NCBI RefSeq assembly: GCF_002163715.1
Contig: NZ_CP015698.1
Location: 4,105,674-4,169,673, forward strand
Source of the DNA: Curvibacter sp. AEP1-3
GTDB taxonomy: Bacteria; Pseudomonadota; Gammaproteobacteria; Burkholderiales; Burkholderiaceae_C
Length of the DNA: 64,000 bases
Direction of reading: 5' to 3'
The notes beneath the pieces are model-generated. The model was not told the DNA's origin and ran no database searches. It worked only from the letters and a program-made list of their open reading frames with translations. Position numbers and translations under genes: made by a program. Shown here one piece after another: positions 1-9,104 of this stretch. Each line of letters opens with the position of its first letter. The stretch's first letter is position 1.

Positions 1-1090
1 CCCCGGTCGAGCCAAGTGGTGCCAGTTGCAGGTTCTCGGTGCTATTCACATCCAGCACCATCAGGCCATAGTTCGGCAGTGGCTGGCCGATGGTCACCGG
101 CTCGCCCGCATGCAATTCGGCCAGGCTGGCAGACACCGTCGCCTCTGTAGGCCCATAGGTGTTGAACACCTGCCGTCCGGGTCGCGCCCAGCGATCCACA
201 AGTGCGGGTGGACACATTTCGCCACCGAGGTTGATGAAGCGCAGTCCCGCTATATCCCGATTGAAAAGGCCCAGCAGCGTAGGCACTGCGTGCAGCACGG
301 TGATGCCTTCGCGCTCCAGCACGCCCGGCAGGCTCTCGATGTCGCTGGCGACTTCCTTGGAGGCGACCCACAGGGTGGCCCCCACGAGGTAGCTGATCCA
401 AATTTCCTCGAATGACATGTCAAACGCCACCGAGAAGCCTTGGTACACGCGGTCCGAAGCGTTCACACCCAATCGCACGTTCTCACTGCGCAAAAAGTGG
501 CAAATGCTGCCTTGCGTGATGCTGATGCCCTTGGGCTTGCCGGTGGAGCCGGAGGTGTAAATCACATAGGCCGGGTGATCGGGGCTGTAGTGCGTTCGGC
601 GATGAGGCGGTGCTTCGGCGGAGAGGGTTTCCGGGGTCCAAAGGGGAATGCCTTGTGCCTCCATGTGTGAGGCGAAAGGCGCCACCCTGTCAGGGCTGCT
701 GATCAATCCTTTGGCTGCCGCGTCTTCCAGGCAGGTCCACACCCGCTCAGCGGGGGTGTCGGCATCCATGGGGAGCCACGCGGCACCGGTTTTGGCAATG
801 GCAAGTTGCAGTACCAAGAGCGGGATGCCGCGCGGCAGCCACAAGCCCACCATATCGCCGCCACCAATGCCGTTCGCGAGCAAATGGTTCGCGGCGCGGT
901 CAGCCTGCGTGTTCAGTTCTTCATAGGTGAGGCTGGTCACTCCATCGCTCAGGGCGATGGCGTGAGGTGTGCGCAGTGCGCTGGCTTCAAACAGCTCAGC
1001 CAGAATTTCCGGGCGCAACAGCTCCGGCATGTCCGGGCCGCGCAGGACGAGACCGCCCTCTGGACCGGGCAAAACCGAATCAAAAGACAT
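1..1090 (-). CDS. Nonribosomal peptide synthetase, adenylation domain (N-terminal part; runs off the window)
   Basis: Only the first 363 residues are in the window. They form the N-terminal part of an amino-acid-activating adenylation domain. Visible motifs are the A3 phosphate loop YTSGSTGKPKG (residues 178-188), the A4 region FDMSFEEIW (about 223-231), the A5 motif NTYGPTEATV (310-319) and an A6-like PVTIGQPLPNYG. The protein starts directly with the A domain and has no upstream condensation domain, which resembles single-module Pls/PosA-type synthetases; that placement is inference. The ATG at 1090 overlaps the stop of a 75-codon gene (TGATG), so the two are probably translated together. 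The substrate cannot be read from the sequence alone. Confidence 0.85.
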   Translation of the reverse strand, partial: MSFDSVLPGPEGGLVLRGPDMPELLRPEILAELFEASALRTPHAIALSDGVTSLTYEELNTQADRAANHLLANGIGGGDMVGLWLPRGIPLLVLQLAIAKTGAAWLPMDADTPAERVWTCLEDAAAKGLISSPDRVAPFASHMEAQGIPLWTPETLSAEAPPHRRTHYSPDHPAYVIYTSGSTGKPKGISITQGSICHFLRSENVRLGVNASDRVYQGFSVAFDMSFEEIWISYLVGATLWVASKEVASDIESLPGVLEREGITVLHAVPTLLGLFNRDIAGLRFINLGGEMCPPALVDRWARPGRQVFNTYGPTEATVSASLAELHAGEPVTIGQPLPNYGLMVLDVNSTENLQLAPLGSTG

Positions 1091-1317
1091 CAGGGGGAGC
1101 GGTGCAGGCGGGGGGCGGAGAGTGCCACGATCTGATCGCGGGTTGCTTCGTCAATGAGGCGGTGCTTGAGCAGGCTGCCATCGGCTGTCATCAGGGCGCG
1201 CAGTTGCTGGAGGTCTTTCACCGTGGGCGCGACCTTGATTTGTGCAAGCGCAGCCTGGCTGTTGTTGCCTTTGATGAGAGCGGCCACTTTGGTGGCCCAG
1301 ACGCTTTGACGGGACAT
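1090..1317 (-). CDS. Small hypothetical protein coupled to the NRPS gene
   Basis: A 75-residue polar protein with no recognised domain, signal peptide or membrane segment. Its stop codon overlaps the ATG of the adenylation-domain gene in a TGATG arrangement, the usual sign of translational coupling, and nothing else lies between them. That position is the main reason to believe it is real; an MbtH-like helper would be expected here, but the NRPEGYSIWP-type MbtH motifs are absent. Function unknown. Confidence 0.5.
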   Translation of the reverse strand: MSRQSVWATKVAALIKGNNSQAALAQIKVAPTVKDLQQLRALMTADGSLLKHRLIDEATRDQIVALSAPRLHRSP

Positions 1318-1389
1318 GGTGCGGATGATTCGCCGGAAATGGTTTAAGCACTATTTTCGCACACTGCGCCCGACGGTAGTGCGCGGCTA

Positions 1390-1410
1390 GCTATAAAAAT
1401 GATAGTGGCT
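1390..1410 (+). repeat. Dispersed GATAGCTGCT-type repeat, partial copy
   Basis: The sequence beginning GCTATAAAAATGATAGTGGC matches the first half of the dispersed repeat described at 4965 and 55955; the second half is not recognisable. It lies in the gap between the divergent NRPS-side gene and the FecR-domain gene. Confidence 0.45.
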
Positions 1411-1490
1411 GTGTTCGGCTGGACGACGGCGCGTGGCGGGGCCTTCGGTGTGTCACGGTGCGTCCGGTACCATGGAGGGCTACGTTCCCA

Positions 1491-1955
1491 ATGAATCCAA
1501 CCATCATGAAGTTTCCCTCCCTCTTGGTGCCCGGCCTGCTCTGCGCACTGGTTTTGCTCACACAGCCCGTGCAAGCGCAGGAAGCCCGCAGCGGCACCTT
1601 CAAGGCTGTGCAAGGCGCCGTCACCGTGGGGCAGGGAGATGCTAAGCGCCCAGTCGCTTCAGGCGGCGGGGTGGTGGAGGCGGATCGTGTGCAGACCGAT
1701 GCCACAGGTTCTGCGGTGTTGATGTTGCGGGATGGCACCACCATCGCTATCGGCCCCAACACCACGGTAGACCTCACCCGCTTCCAGTTTGATGGCACCA
1801 CCCAACAAGGCAACCTGGCTATCCGCGTGTTGCAGGGCACCATCCGCATGGTGACCGGGCTCTTGGGCAAGGTCCAGCCTGACAACGTCAAGGTCACCAC
1901 ACCGGCTTCCACAGTCAGTGTCCGCGGCACTGATTTCATCGTGGAGGTGCTATGA
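1491..1955 (+). CDS. Periplasmic FecR-domain protein
   Basis: A secreted protein of about 154 residues. The N-terminus MNPTIMKFPSLLV leads into a hydrophobic stretch ending in QPVQAQ, a typical Sec signal peptide. The rest is one FecR-type domain, with the GTTIAIGPNTTVDL and PASTVSVRGTDF motifs of the family. It has no anti-sigma region or membrane anchor, so it is the free-standing periplasmic kind rather than a sigma-factor regulator. The ATG at 1491 has GGAGG about 13 bases upstream; ATG 1506 is an alternative. The stop overlaps the start of the OmpA-like gene (ATGA), so the two form an operon and probably act together at the cell envelope. Confidence 0.85.
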   Translation: MNPTIMKFPSLLVPGLLCALVLLTQPVQAQEARSGTFKAVQGAVTVGQGDAKRPVASGGGVVEADRVQTDATGSAVLMLRDGTTIAIGPNTTVDLTRFQFDGTTQQGNLAIRVLQGTIRMVTGLLGKVQPDNVKVTTPASTVSVRGTDFIVEVL

Positions 1956-2539
1956 ACATGCGCCTCGCCTTGTTGGTGCTGGTTGCCGGCTTGCAAGCCT
2001 GCGCGCCTATCAGTCGCGTGACCTTGCTGCCCCAAGCCGACGGGCGTGCTACTGCGGTGCAGGTGCAAAGTGCCGCTGGCGTGGTGGACCTGACGCAGCC
2101 TTACCAGACGGCAGCGCTCCAACGTGATGGCCGCCTGGAAGCCCAGCAATCCAATGCGGAAGAGGTATCCAAGCGGCATGGTGCTGTGCTGGCTCTGCCC
2201 TTGCTGCCACCGGTTCGCTTTACTCTGCAGTTTGAGCCCGGCACGTCGACATTGACCCCCGATTCGCAAAACCAGTTGCCTGGCATCTTGGAGCAGGCCA
2301 CGGCCCGAGCCGGTGGCGAAATTCAGGTGGTCGGGCATACCGACCGGACCGGCAGTCCGCAAGCCAACGACACCTTGTCTCTCCAGCGTGCACAGGCCGT
2401 CCGCAACCTGTTGATTCAGCGTGGATTCGAGCCTGCATTGGTGGAGGCCATTGGGCGTGGCGAGCGAGAGCCCGTGGTGCCCACGGAAGCCAATGTCAAC
2501 GAGCCCCGCAACCGCCGCGCGGAAATCATCATCCGCTAA
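1952..2539 (+). CDS. OmpA-family peptidoglycan-associated lipoprotein
   Basis: A 195-residue envelope protein. Residues 1-17 form a lipoprotein signal with the lipobox LQAC, so it should be acylated at Cys17 and membrane anchored. The C-terminal half (about 90-195) is an OmpA-like domain: FEPGTSTLTPDSQNQLPGI, VVGHTDRTGS and NRRAEIIIR are its hallmark strands and the peptidoglycan-binding Asp/Arg region. It overlaps the FecR-domain gene by ATGA, implying co-expression. FecR-domain plus OmpA pairs often accompany CHASE2 sensor enzymes elsewhere, but no such gene is present here. Confidence 0.85.
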   Translation: MNMRLALLVLVAGLQACAPISRVTLLPQADGRATAVQVQSAAGVVDLTQPYQTAALQRDGRLEAQQSNAEEVSKRHGAVLALPLLPPVRFTLQFEPGTSTLTPDSQNQLPGILEQATARAGGEIQVVGHTDRTGSPQANDTLSLQRAQAVRNLLIQRGFEPALVEAIGRGEREPVVPTEANVNEPRNRRAEIIIR

Positions 2540-2556
2540 GTTCGGGTTGACTTTTG

Positions 2557-2922
2557 ATGGCGAAAAAATCTCTCTCTGATCTGGGTGGGCTGGTGTATTC
2601 CACCGAGGTGGGCCGCACCTGCCCGGTGTGCCGCCAGGCGATTGCCGAATGCTTGTGCCACGTACCGAAACGACCTGCCGGTGACGGCATTGTGCGTGTG
2701 TCCCGCGAAACCAAGGGGCGCGCAGGCAAAGGTGTCACGCTGGTGAAGGGCGTGCCCTTGGACGACGACGCGCTGATTGCGCTCGGCAAAAAACTCAAGG
2801 CCGCTTGCGGCTCGGGCGGCACCGTCAAAGATGGTGTGATCGAGGTGCAGGGTGACCATGTGGACAAAGTCATGGCCGCACTGATAGCGCAAGGCTTTAC
2901 CGTCAAGCGTGCGGGCGGCTGA
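2557..2922 (+). CDS. yciH: Sui1/eIF1-family translation factor YciH
   Basis: A protein of 121 residues starting MAKKSLSDLGGLVYSTE at ATG 2557; a TTG at 2554 is less likely. Residues 23-35 carry CPVCRQAIAECLC, the Cys-rich N-terminal segment common in bacterial YciH. The C-terminal half has the SUI1 fold signature: RETKGRAGKGVTLVKGVPL, then LGKKLKAACGSGGTVKDG and GDHVDKVMAAL. Bacterial members resemble eukaryotic eIF1 and can influence start-site fidelity on the 30S subunit in vitro. The stop overlaps the next gene (TGATG). Confidence 0.9.
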   Translation: MAKKSLSDLGGLVYSTEVGRTCPVCRQAIAECLCHVPKRPAGDGIVRVSRETKGRAGKGVTLVKGVPLDDDALIALGKKLKAACGSGGTVKDGVIEVQGDHVDKVMAALIAQGFTVKRAGG

Positions 2923-3134
2923 TGCAGGCAGAAGACCTGCAAAAACTGGTGGAGCGCACCATGCCCTTCGGCAAATACCAAGGGCGTATGATTGCAGACT
3001 TGCCCGGCGACTACCTGAACTGGTTTGCCCGCTCAGGCTTCCCCAAAGGCGAAATCGGCCGCCTGTTGCAGCTGATGCATGAAATCGACCATAACGGCTT
3101 GAGTGATTTGCTCACGCCTCTGCGTCAGCGCTAG
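2922..3134 (+). CDS. DUF3820 family protein
   Basis: A 70-residue protein of the DUF3820 family (putative quorum-sensing-regulated virulence factor family). The core TMPFGKYQGRMIADLPGDYL with a following WFARSGFPKGEIG is the family signature, and the protein is full length for it. It is translationally coupled to the YciH gene by a TGATG overlap. The biochemical role of the family is unclear; the fold resembles the small FGKY nucleic-acid-associated module. Confidence 0.8.
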   Translation: MQAEDLQKLVERTMPFGKYQGRMIADLPGDYLNWFARSGFPKGEIGRLLQLMHEIDHNGLSDLLTPLRQR

Positions 3135-3137
3135 CTG

Positions 3138-3743
3138 TTAAAGGCCCAACAGTGCCGCGCGCAGTTCCGGTTTGCGCGCCTTGGGGTCCAGCCAGATTTT
3201 GAAAAACGCTTCACTGAAGGCTGCATCGGGTGTTTCACCCAATAGTCGACCGTTCAGAAAGAATCGGGCCCCGGCGCCGGGCACATGGACGCCCAGCAGG
3301 CGGTCGCCGGATTTCACATCCACAAACATCCCTGTCATGAAGGCGGACCATGCCTGCACTTGTTCGGGCGTGGCTGCGCTGATGCGCGAGATTTCAATCA
3401 GCGAGGTGTTGTTGATATCGCTGGCTTTGACCGAGGTGTTGTAAACAATTTCCAGTGCAAAAGCCCGGTTGAAGCTGAAACTCCCCCCGCTGGCTGCGGG
3501 TAACCAAAGCGTGGCGTCATACGCCTTGAACCCGAAGAATTTGAGTGGTCCGCTTCCTTTGGGCAGCCAATCAGCGCCATAGGCGTTCAATACGGAGGGC
3601 GCGCGGTTGGCGGACGCGTCTTGCGCCCATGTTGGCGGCAAAAGGGTACCCAGCAGCGTCAGCATCACCACCTTGCGGCGGCGCAAGACGACGATGTCAG
3701 GATCGGTAGGGCCGGTGGAGTGGGGTAGGGCTTGCATGGGCAT
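3138..3743 (-). CDS. Secreted chalcone-isomerase-like protein
   Basis: A 201-residue protein with an N-terminal hydrophobic export segment (KVVMLTLLGTLLPPTWAQD) followed by a bacterial chalcone-isomerase-like domain; the FFGFKAYDATLWLP and LEIVYNTSVKASDI blocks are typical. Family members are periplasmic and usually lack the plant enzyme's catalytic residues, so a flavonoid reaction should not be assumed. The start is uncertain: about 25 residues precede the signal core, and a GTG or ATG nearer to it is possible. A striking palindrome lies 43 bases upstream (3786-3807). It converges with the DUF3820 gene with only 3 bases between. Confidence 0.75.
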   Translation of the reverse strand: MPMQALPHSTGPTDPDIVVLRRRKVVMLTLLGTLLPPTWAQDASANRAPSVLNAYGADWLPKGSGPLKFFGFKAYDATLWLPAASGGSFSFNRAFALEIVYNTSVKASDINNTSLIEISRISAATPEQVQAWSAFMTGMFVDVKSGDRLLGVHVPGAGARFFLNGRLLGETPDAAFSEAFFKIWLDPKARKPELRAALLGL

Positions 3744-3785
3744 ATTTTTGGCCCAATTTCCAGAAAATGCAACTATCTAGGATAA

Positions 3786-3807
3786 AAAATTACTGATCGG
3801 TAATTTT
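3786..3807. promoter_or_regulatory. Operator-like palindrome upstream of the chalcone-isomerase-like gene
   Basis: A 22-base inverted repeat centred on GATC, with 10 of 11 base pairs matching; the core is TTACTGATCGGTAA flanked by AAAA and TTTT. Its size and symmetry resemble TetR-family operators. It lies between the end of rluE and the start of the chalcone-isomerase-like gene. No TetR gene is present in the window, so the regulator would act in trans. Confidence 0.45.
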
Positions 3808-3820
3808 GAAGGCGAATCCC

Positions 3821-4441
3821 TCACATCGCAGTTGGTGAGTCATCCCTCCAGGTTCCCTGGGGCAGACCCTGCAAGCAATAGGGGCCGATGGCGGCACGAA
3901 TCAATCGCAGGGTCGGGTAGCCGACGGCCGCCGTCATCCGCCTCACCTGGCGGTTGCGCCCCTCGCGGATCACCAACTCTATCCAGCTGGTCGGGATGGT
4001 TTGCCGGACCCGCACCGGCGGGTCGCGTTCCCACAAGCCTTCTGGTGGCGGGATGCGTTGGGCGCGCGCCGGCAGGGTGATGCCGTCGTTGAGCATCACA
4101 CCCTGGCGCAGAGCGGTGAGGGCTGCTTCGTCGGGTTCGCCTTCTACCTGCACCCAGTAAGTCTTTTCCATCTTGAAGCGCGGGTCGCTGATGCGCGCTT
4201 GCAGCTTGCCGTCGTTGGTGAGTAGCAGCAGACCTTCACTGTCGGCGTCCAGTCGGCCTGCCACGTAGACGCCGGGAATGTCGATGAAGTCTTTGAGCCC
4301 GCGCCAGCGCCCCTCAGGGGTGAACTGGCTGAGCACGCCGTAGGGCTTGTTGAAGCAAATCAGGCGCACCTCAGATGCAGGTGTCTGCGACGACGGGGCG
4401 GCACGCACCGAAAGGCGAGGGCGGCGCGGGGCGTTCTGCAT
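3821..4441 (-). CDS. rluE: 23S rRNA pseudouridine synthase, RluE-type
   Basis: A 206-residue enzyme of the RsuA/RluB/E/F group that isomerises uridine in 23S rRNA (U2457 in E. coli for RluE). The catalytic motif GRLDADSEGLLLLTNDG contains the nucleophilic Asp, and the C-terminal REGRNRQVRRMTAAVGYPT block is characteristic. There is no S4 domain, which fits RluE rather than RluB or RluF. The N-terminal 25 residues are basic and low in complexity. It lies directly downstream of the YgjP-like protease gene with a 3-base gap. Confidence 0.85.
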   Translation of the reverse strand: MQNAPRRPRLSVRAAPSSQTPASEVRLICFNKPYGVLSQFTPEGRWRGLKDFIDIPGVYVAGRLDADSEGLLLLTNDGKLQARISDPRFKMEKTYWVQVEGEPDEAALTALRQGVMLNDGITLPARAQRIPPPEGLWERDPPVRVRQTIPTSWIELVIREGRNRQVRRMTAAVGYPTLRLIRAAIGPYCLQGLPQGTWRDDSPTAM

Positions 4442-4444
4442 GGT

Positions 4445-5026
4445 TTACTCGGCTGCCGCCCACAGGCGTTCGCCAGTGGCTTCCAGATGCGTGAGGTAGA
4501 TGCGCACCTCGAACTCCAGCTGGTGGTAAGCGGGCTCCATGTGGGTGCAGAGTTGGTAGAAGGCCTTGTCGTGCTCACGCTCGCGCAGGTGGGCCAACTC
4601 GTGCACCACAATCATTTTGAGAAAGGGCTCCGGCGTATCCTTGAACAGGCTGGCCACCCGGATTTCGCGCTTGCTTTTGAGCTTGCTGCCCTGTACGCGC
4701 GACACCGTGGTGTGCGTGCCCAGTGCGTTTTTGACGACATGCAGCTTGCTGTCGAACGCTACTTTGCTCAGGGGCTCGGTGCTGCGCAGATAGTCTGACT
4801 TGATGTCCTGCACATAGTCGTACAGCACCTTGTCGGTCCGCACCCCGTGCGCTTGCGGGTGGCGGCGGGTGAGCCAGTCACCCACCCGGCCTTCGTCGAG
4901 CATGCGCTGCACCTGGGCCAGCGTGTCTGCCGGGTAGCCATTCAGGTAGCGCAGTGCAGGCGATGCTACCATTTTCATAGCTGCTCGCGCAGATTCCGCG
5001 TGCGCCAGAGGCTGTTTTGGCTTCAA
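4445..5026 (-). CDS. YgjP-like zinc metallopeptidase (DUF45)
   Basis: A 193-residue protein with the metal site HELAHLREREHDKAFY, in which HExxH is followed by a third His ligand, as in the YgjP/SprT-like DUF45 family. The C-terminal VRIYLTHLEATGERLW is unusual for the family. The first 20 or so codons lie inside a dispersed repeat (4965-5020), so either the repeat has extended the N-terminus or translation begins at one of the ATGs at 4978 or 4972, after which the family-like part starts (MVASPALRYLNGYP). It is sandwiched between lysS and rluE in one run of minus-strand genes. Confidence 0.75.
   Translation of the reverse strand: MKPKQPLAHAESARAAMKMVASPALRYLNGYPADTLAQVQRMLDEGRVGDWLTRRHPQAHGVRTDKVLYDYVQDIKSDYLRSTEPLSKVAFDSKLHVVKNALGTHTTVSRVQGSKLKSKREIRVASLFKDTPEPFLKMIVVHELAHLREREHDKAFYQLCTHMEPAYHQLEFEVRIYLTHLEATGERLWAAAE
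4965..5020 (+). repeat. Dispersed GATAGCTGCT-type repeat overlapping the YgjP-like N-terminus
   Basis: A near full-length copy: GCTACCATTTTCATAGCTGC, then TCGCGCAG, a variable middle, and GTGCGCCAGAGGC. The right-hand GCGCCAGAGGC is partly complementary to the left CGCGCAG segment, so the element can fold. It covers the annotated start codon and first codons of the YgjP-like gene on the opposite strand. Confidence 0.8.
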
Positions 5027-5033
5027 ACCTTGA

Positions 5034-6581
<1,548 letters not shown>

Positions 6582-6700
6582 GGAGTGACTTTTGGGTTCG
6601 GGTGGGAATTCGGCACCCCTCACGGGGCTTTGGCCGTAACCCTCCATTGTAAGAGGGCGGCCTGCCGCTATGATGCGCTCGCACTTCACTTGGATGGCCC

Positions 6701-7270
6701 ATGCTCTACAAAATCGTTGCCCTGTTGTTGGAAGTCGTATCCGGTTTGTTAACCACAACCGCCCTGTTGCGCCTGTACATGCAGCATCAGCGCATTCCGC
6801 TCTCCGCCCGATCGGGCAATCCATTGGGACGATTTATCTTTGCCTTGACGGACTGGATCGTCTTGCCCTTGCGGCGTGTGATTCCTGCCTTGGGCCGTTG
6901 GGACATGGCCAGCCTGACGGCTGCTTTTTTGATTCAGCTGGCCCACTTCGCGGTTCTGTGGTCCTTGAATGGCTTTGGCGTCACGCCCATGTCTATCGTC
7001 GTGCTGGCCCTGCTGGGGCTGGTGCGTTTGAGCCTGTCCGGCCTGACAGCCATGGTGCTGGTGTACGCAGTGCTGAGCTGGGTGCAGACCCAGTCTTTTT
7101 TGTCCGACCTCATGGAGCGTCTGGTGACCCCCGTATTGGCGCCCATCCGTAAGGTGTTGCCCTTGGTGGGCGGTGTGGATTTGTCGCCGCTGGTGCTGCT
7201 GGTGTTGCTACAGATATTCACCATCGTGCTGGGCGATGTGCAGTACGGGCTGCTCTCTGCAGTGGCGTGA
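6701..7270 (+). CDS. yggT: YggT family integral membrane protein
   Basis: A 189-residue, very hydrophobic protein with two copies of the YggT repeat. Each repeat is a membrane segment followed by a (P)LxPxRRVxPxxG-like loop: [14 protein letters not shown] in the first half and [18 protein letters not shown] in the second. Four to five membrane helices are expected. Members occur next to division, proline-biosynthesis or osmotic genes; no transport substrate is established. The gene is monocistronic here, ending at a strong bidirectional terminator shared with accD. Confidence 0.9.
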   Translation: MLYKIVALLLEVVSGLLTTTALLRLYMQHQRIPLSARSGNPLGRFIFALTDWIVLPLRRVIPALGRWDMASLTAAFLIQLAHFAVLWSLNGFGVTPMSIVVLALLGLVRLSLSGLTAMVLVYAVLSWVQTQSFLSDLMERLVTPVLAPIRKVLPLVGGVDLSPLVLLVLLQIFTIVLGDVQYGLLSAVA

Positions 7271-7271
7271 T

Positions 7272-7303
7272 AAAAAAAAGAGGCCCGATGGGCCTCTTTT
7301 TTT
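7272..7303. terminator. Bidirectional intrinsic terminator between yggT and accD
   Basis: A run of eight A, then GAGGCCC-GATG-GGGCCTC-type pairing (AGAGGCCC with GGGCCTCT), then eight T. Because A-run and T-run flank a perfect stem, it can stop transcription from both convergent genes. Confidence 0.9.
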
Positions 7304-7321
7304 GGAGTGTGCCGGTAAGGC

Positions 7322-8194
7322 TTACATCACCGAGTCCGCAGGCTGGCGTTGCAACATCGCCAAAGTCTCGGCAATGGTCTTGCGCAGCTCGCGGCGGTCG
7401 GAGATGAAGTCGATCGCACCCTTGGTTTGCAGGAATTCCGAGCGCTGAAAGCCTTCGGGCAAAGTCACCCGCACGGTGGACTCGATCACGCGGGGGCCGG
7501 CAAAGCCGATGAGGGCCTTGGGCTCTGCAATCACGATATCACCCAGGAAGGCAAAACCCGCGCTCACACCACCCATGGTGGGGTCAGTCAGCACGCTGAT
7601 GTAGGGCAGGCCCTTCTTCGCCAAACGGGTCAGGGCTGCATTGGTTTTAGCCATTTGCATCAGGCTCAACAAGCCCTCTTGCATGCGGGCGCCACCGGTG
7701 GCGGTGAAGCAAACAAAAGGCACTTTTTGCTCAATGGCGGTTTCCACGCCGCGCACAAAGCGTTCGCCGACTACCGAGCCCATGGAGCCGCCCATGAATT
7801 CAAATTCAAAGCAGGCTGCCACCAGGCTTACGCCGTGCACCGCACCGCCCATGACGATCAGGGCGTCGGTCTCGCCGGTGTTTTCCAGCGCTTCTTTGAG
7901 GCGTTCAGGGTACTTGCGGCTGTCTTTGAACTTGAGTGCATCAACCGGCAGCACTTCCTGGCCGATCTCGAACCGGCCTTCATTGTCCAGAAAGGCATTC
8001 AAGCGCGCACGGGCACCGATGCGGTGGTGGTGGCCACAACCGGGGCACACGTTCTGGTTCTGCTCCAGATCGGTTTTGTAGAGCACGGCTTCACAGCTGG
8101 GGCACTTGATCCACAGGCCTTCGGGCACGCTGCGGCGCTCCGTGGGGTCGGTGTGTTGAATCTTGGGGGGTAGCAGTTTTTCCAACCAACTCAT
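7322..8194 (-). CDS. accD: Acetyl-CoA carboxylase carboxyltransferase, beta subunit
   Basis: A 290-residue subunit that, with AccA, transfers the carboxyl group from biotin to acetyl-CoA in the first step of fatty-acid synthesis. Residues 30-57 hold the zinc ribbon [13 protein letters not shown]...CPGCGHH; the crotonase-like body includes [19 protein letters not shown] and [16 protein letters not shown], the CoA and biotin pocket region. Length fits the family. It follows trpA by 85 bases on the same strand, an arrangement widely conserved in beta- and gammaproteobacteria. Confidence 0.97.
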   Translation of the reverse strand: MSWLEKLLPPKIQHTDPTERRSVPEGLWIKCPSCEAVLYKTDLEQNQNVCPGCGHHHRIGARARLNAFLDNEGRFEIGQEVLPVDALKFKDSRKYPERLKEALENTGETDALIVMGGAVHGVSLVAACFEFEFMGGSMGSVVGERFVRGVETAIEQKVPFVCFTATGGARMQEGLLSLMQMAKTNAALTRLAKKGLPYISVLTDPTMGGVSAGFAFLGDIVIAEPKALIGFAGPRVIESTVRVTLPEGFQRSEFLQTKGAIDFISDRRELRKTIAETLAMLQRQPADSVM

Positions 8195-8279
8195 GGGATT
8201 TCTCCAGTGCAGTGCCCGAATGGGCGTCCAACAGACAGGGGGCGATTATCCGCCAAACCGCCTCCGCCGATTTTCAGGA

Positions 8280-9104
8280 TCAGCCTTGGTCTAACGCAGT
8301 GCGGATTTCCTGCAGGAAGGCTCGCGCCACCGGCCCCACTTGGGCGCGTGGAGCGTCTTCCAGCAATTGGATGATCTTGCTGCCTATCACCACCGCATCG
8401 GCCACCTTGGAGATGGTCTTGGCGGTCGCCGCGTCGCGGATGCCAAAGCCCACGCCCACCGGGGTGCTGATGTGCTGGCGGATACGGGGCAGCATGGCTT
8501 CTACGGCATTGGTGTCCAAAGCGCCGGAGCCCGTTACGCCCTTGAGCGACACGTAGTACACATAGCCGCTGGCTACGCGGGCCACCTGCTGCATGCGCTC
8601 GTCGGTGCTGGTAGGGGCCAAGAGGAAAATCAGGTCCATGTTGTGGGCCCGCAAGTCGGCGGCAAAGGCCTGGCATTCTTCGGGTGGGTAGTCCACGATC
8701 AGCACGCCATCGACGCCGGCTTCCGAGGCGTCTTTCACAAACGCGCTGGCGACGCCGGGGCGGGCTTGTTTTTGGTCGTAGCGCTCGACCGGGTTGGCGT
8801 AGCCCATCAAAACCACCGGCGTGGTGGCGTTGGTTTTGCGGAACTCGCGCACCATGGCAATCACCTGCACCAGGCCGATACCGAAGGCCAAGGCTTTGTC
8901 GCCAGCCTTTTGGATCACGGGGCCGTCCGCGCTGGGGTCTGAGAAGGGCACGCCCAGCTCGATCACATCCGCGCCGCCCGCGACCATCGCGTGCATCAGC
9001 TCGGGCGTAACGTCGGCATAAGGGTAGCCGGCCGTCACAAAAGGGATCAGCGCTTTGCGGCCTTGGGCCTTCAGCGCGGCAAAGGTGGTGTCAATACGGC
9101 TCAT
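8280..9104 (-). CDS. trpA: Tryptophan synthase alpha chain
   Basis: A 274-residue TIM-barrel subunit that cleaves indole-3-glycerol phosphate to indole. The start [20 protein letters not shown] overlaps the trpB stop (ATGA at 9104-9101), which settles it. Catalytic Glu is in [21 protein letters not shown] and catalytic Asp in [13 protein letters not shown]; the phosphate loop GVGFGIRDA and GSKII are intact. It forms a complex with TrpB, channelling indole. Confidence 0.97.
   Translation of the reverse strand: MSRIDTTFAALKAQGRKALIPFVTAGYPYADVTPELMHAMVAGGADVIELGVPFSDPSADGPVIQKAGDKALAFGIGLVQVIAMVREFRKTNATTPVVLMGYANPVERYDQKQARPGVASAFVKDASEAGVDGVLIVDYPPEECQAFAADLRAHNMDLIFLLAPTSTDERMQQVARVASGYVYYVSLKGVTGSGALDTNAVEAMLPRIRQHISTPVGVGFGIRDAATAKTISKVADAVVIGSKIIQLLEDAPRAQVGPVARAFLQEIRTALDQG

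Noticed and set aside
1391..2362. 323-codon minus-strand reading frame opposite the FecR/OmpA genes
   Set aside because: The plus strand has two genes with signal peptides, known domains and an ATGA overlap; the minus-strand product is unrecognisable.
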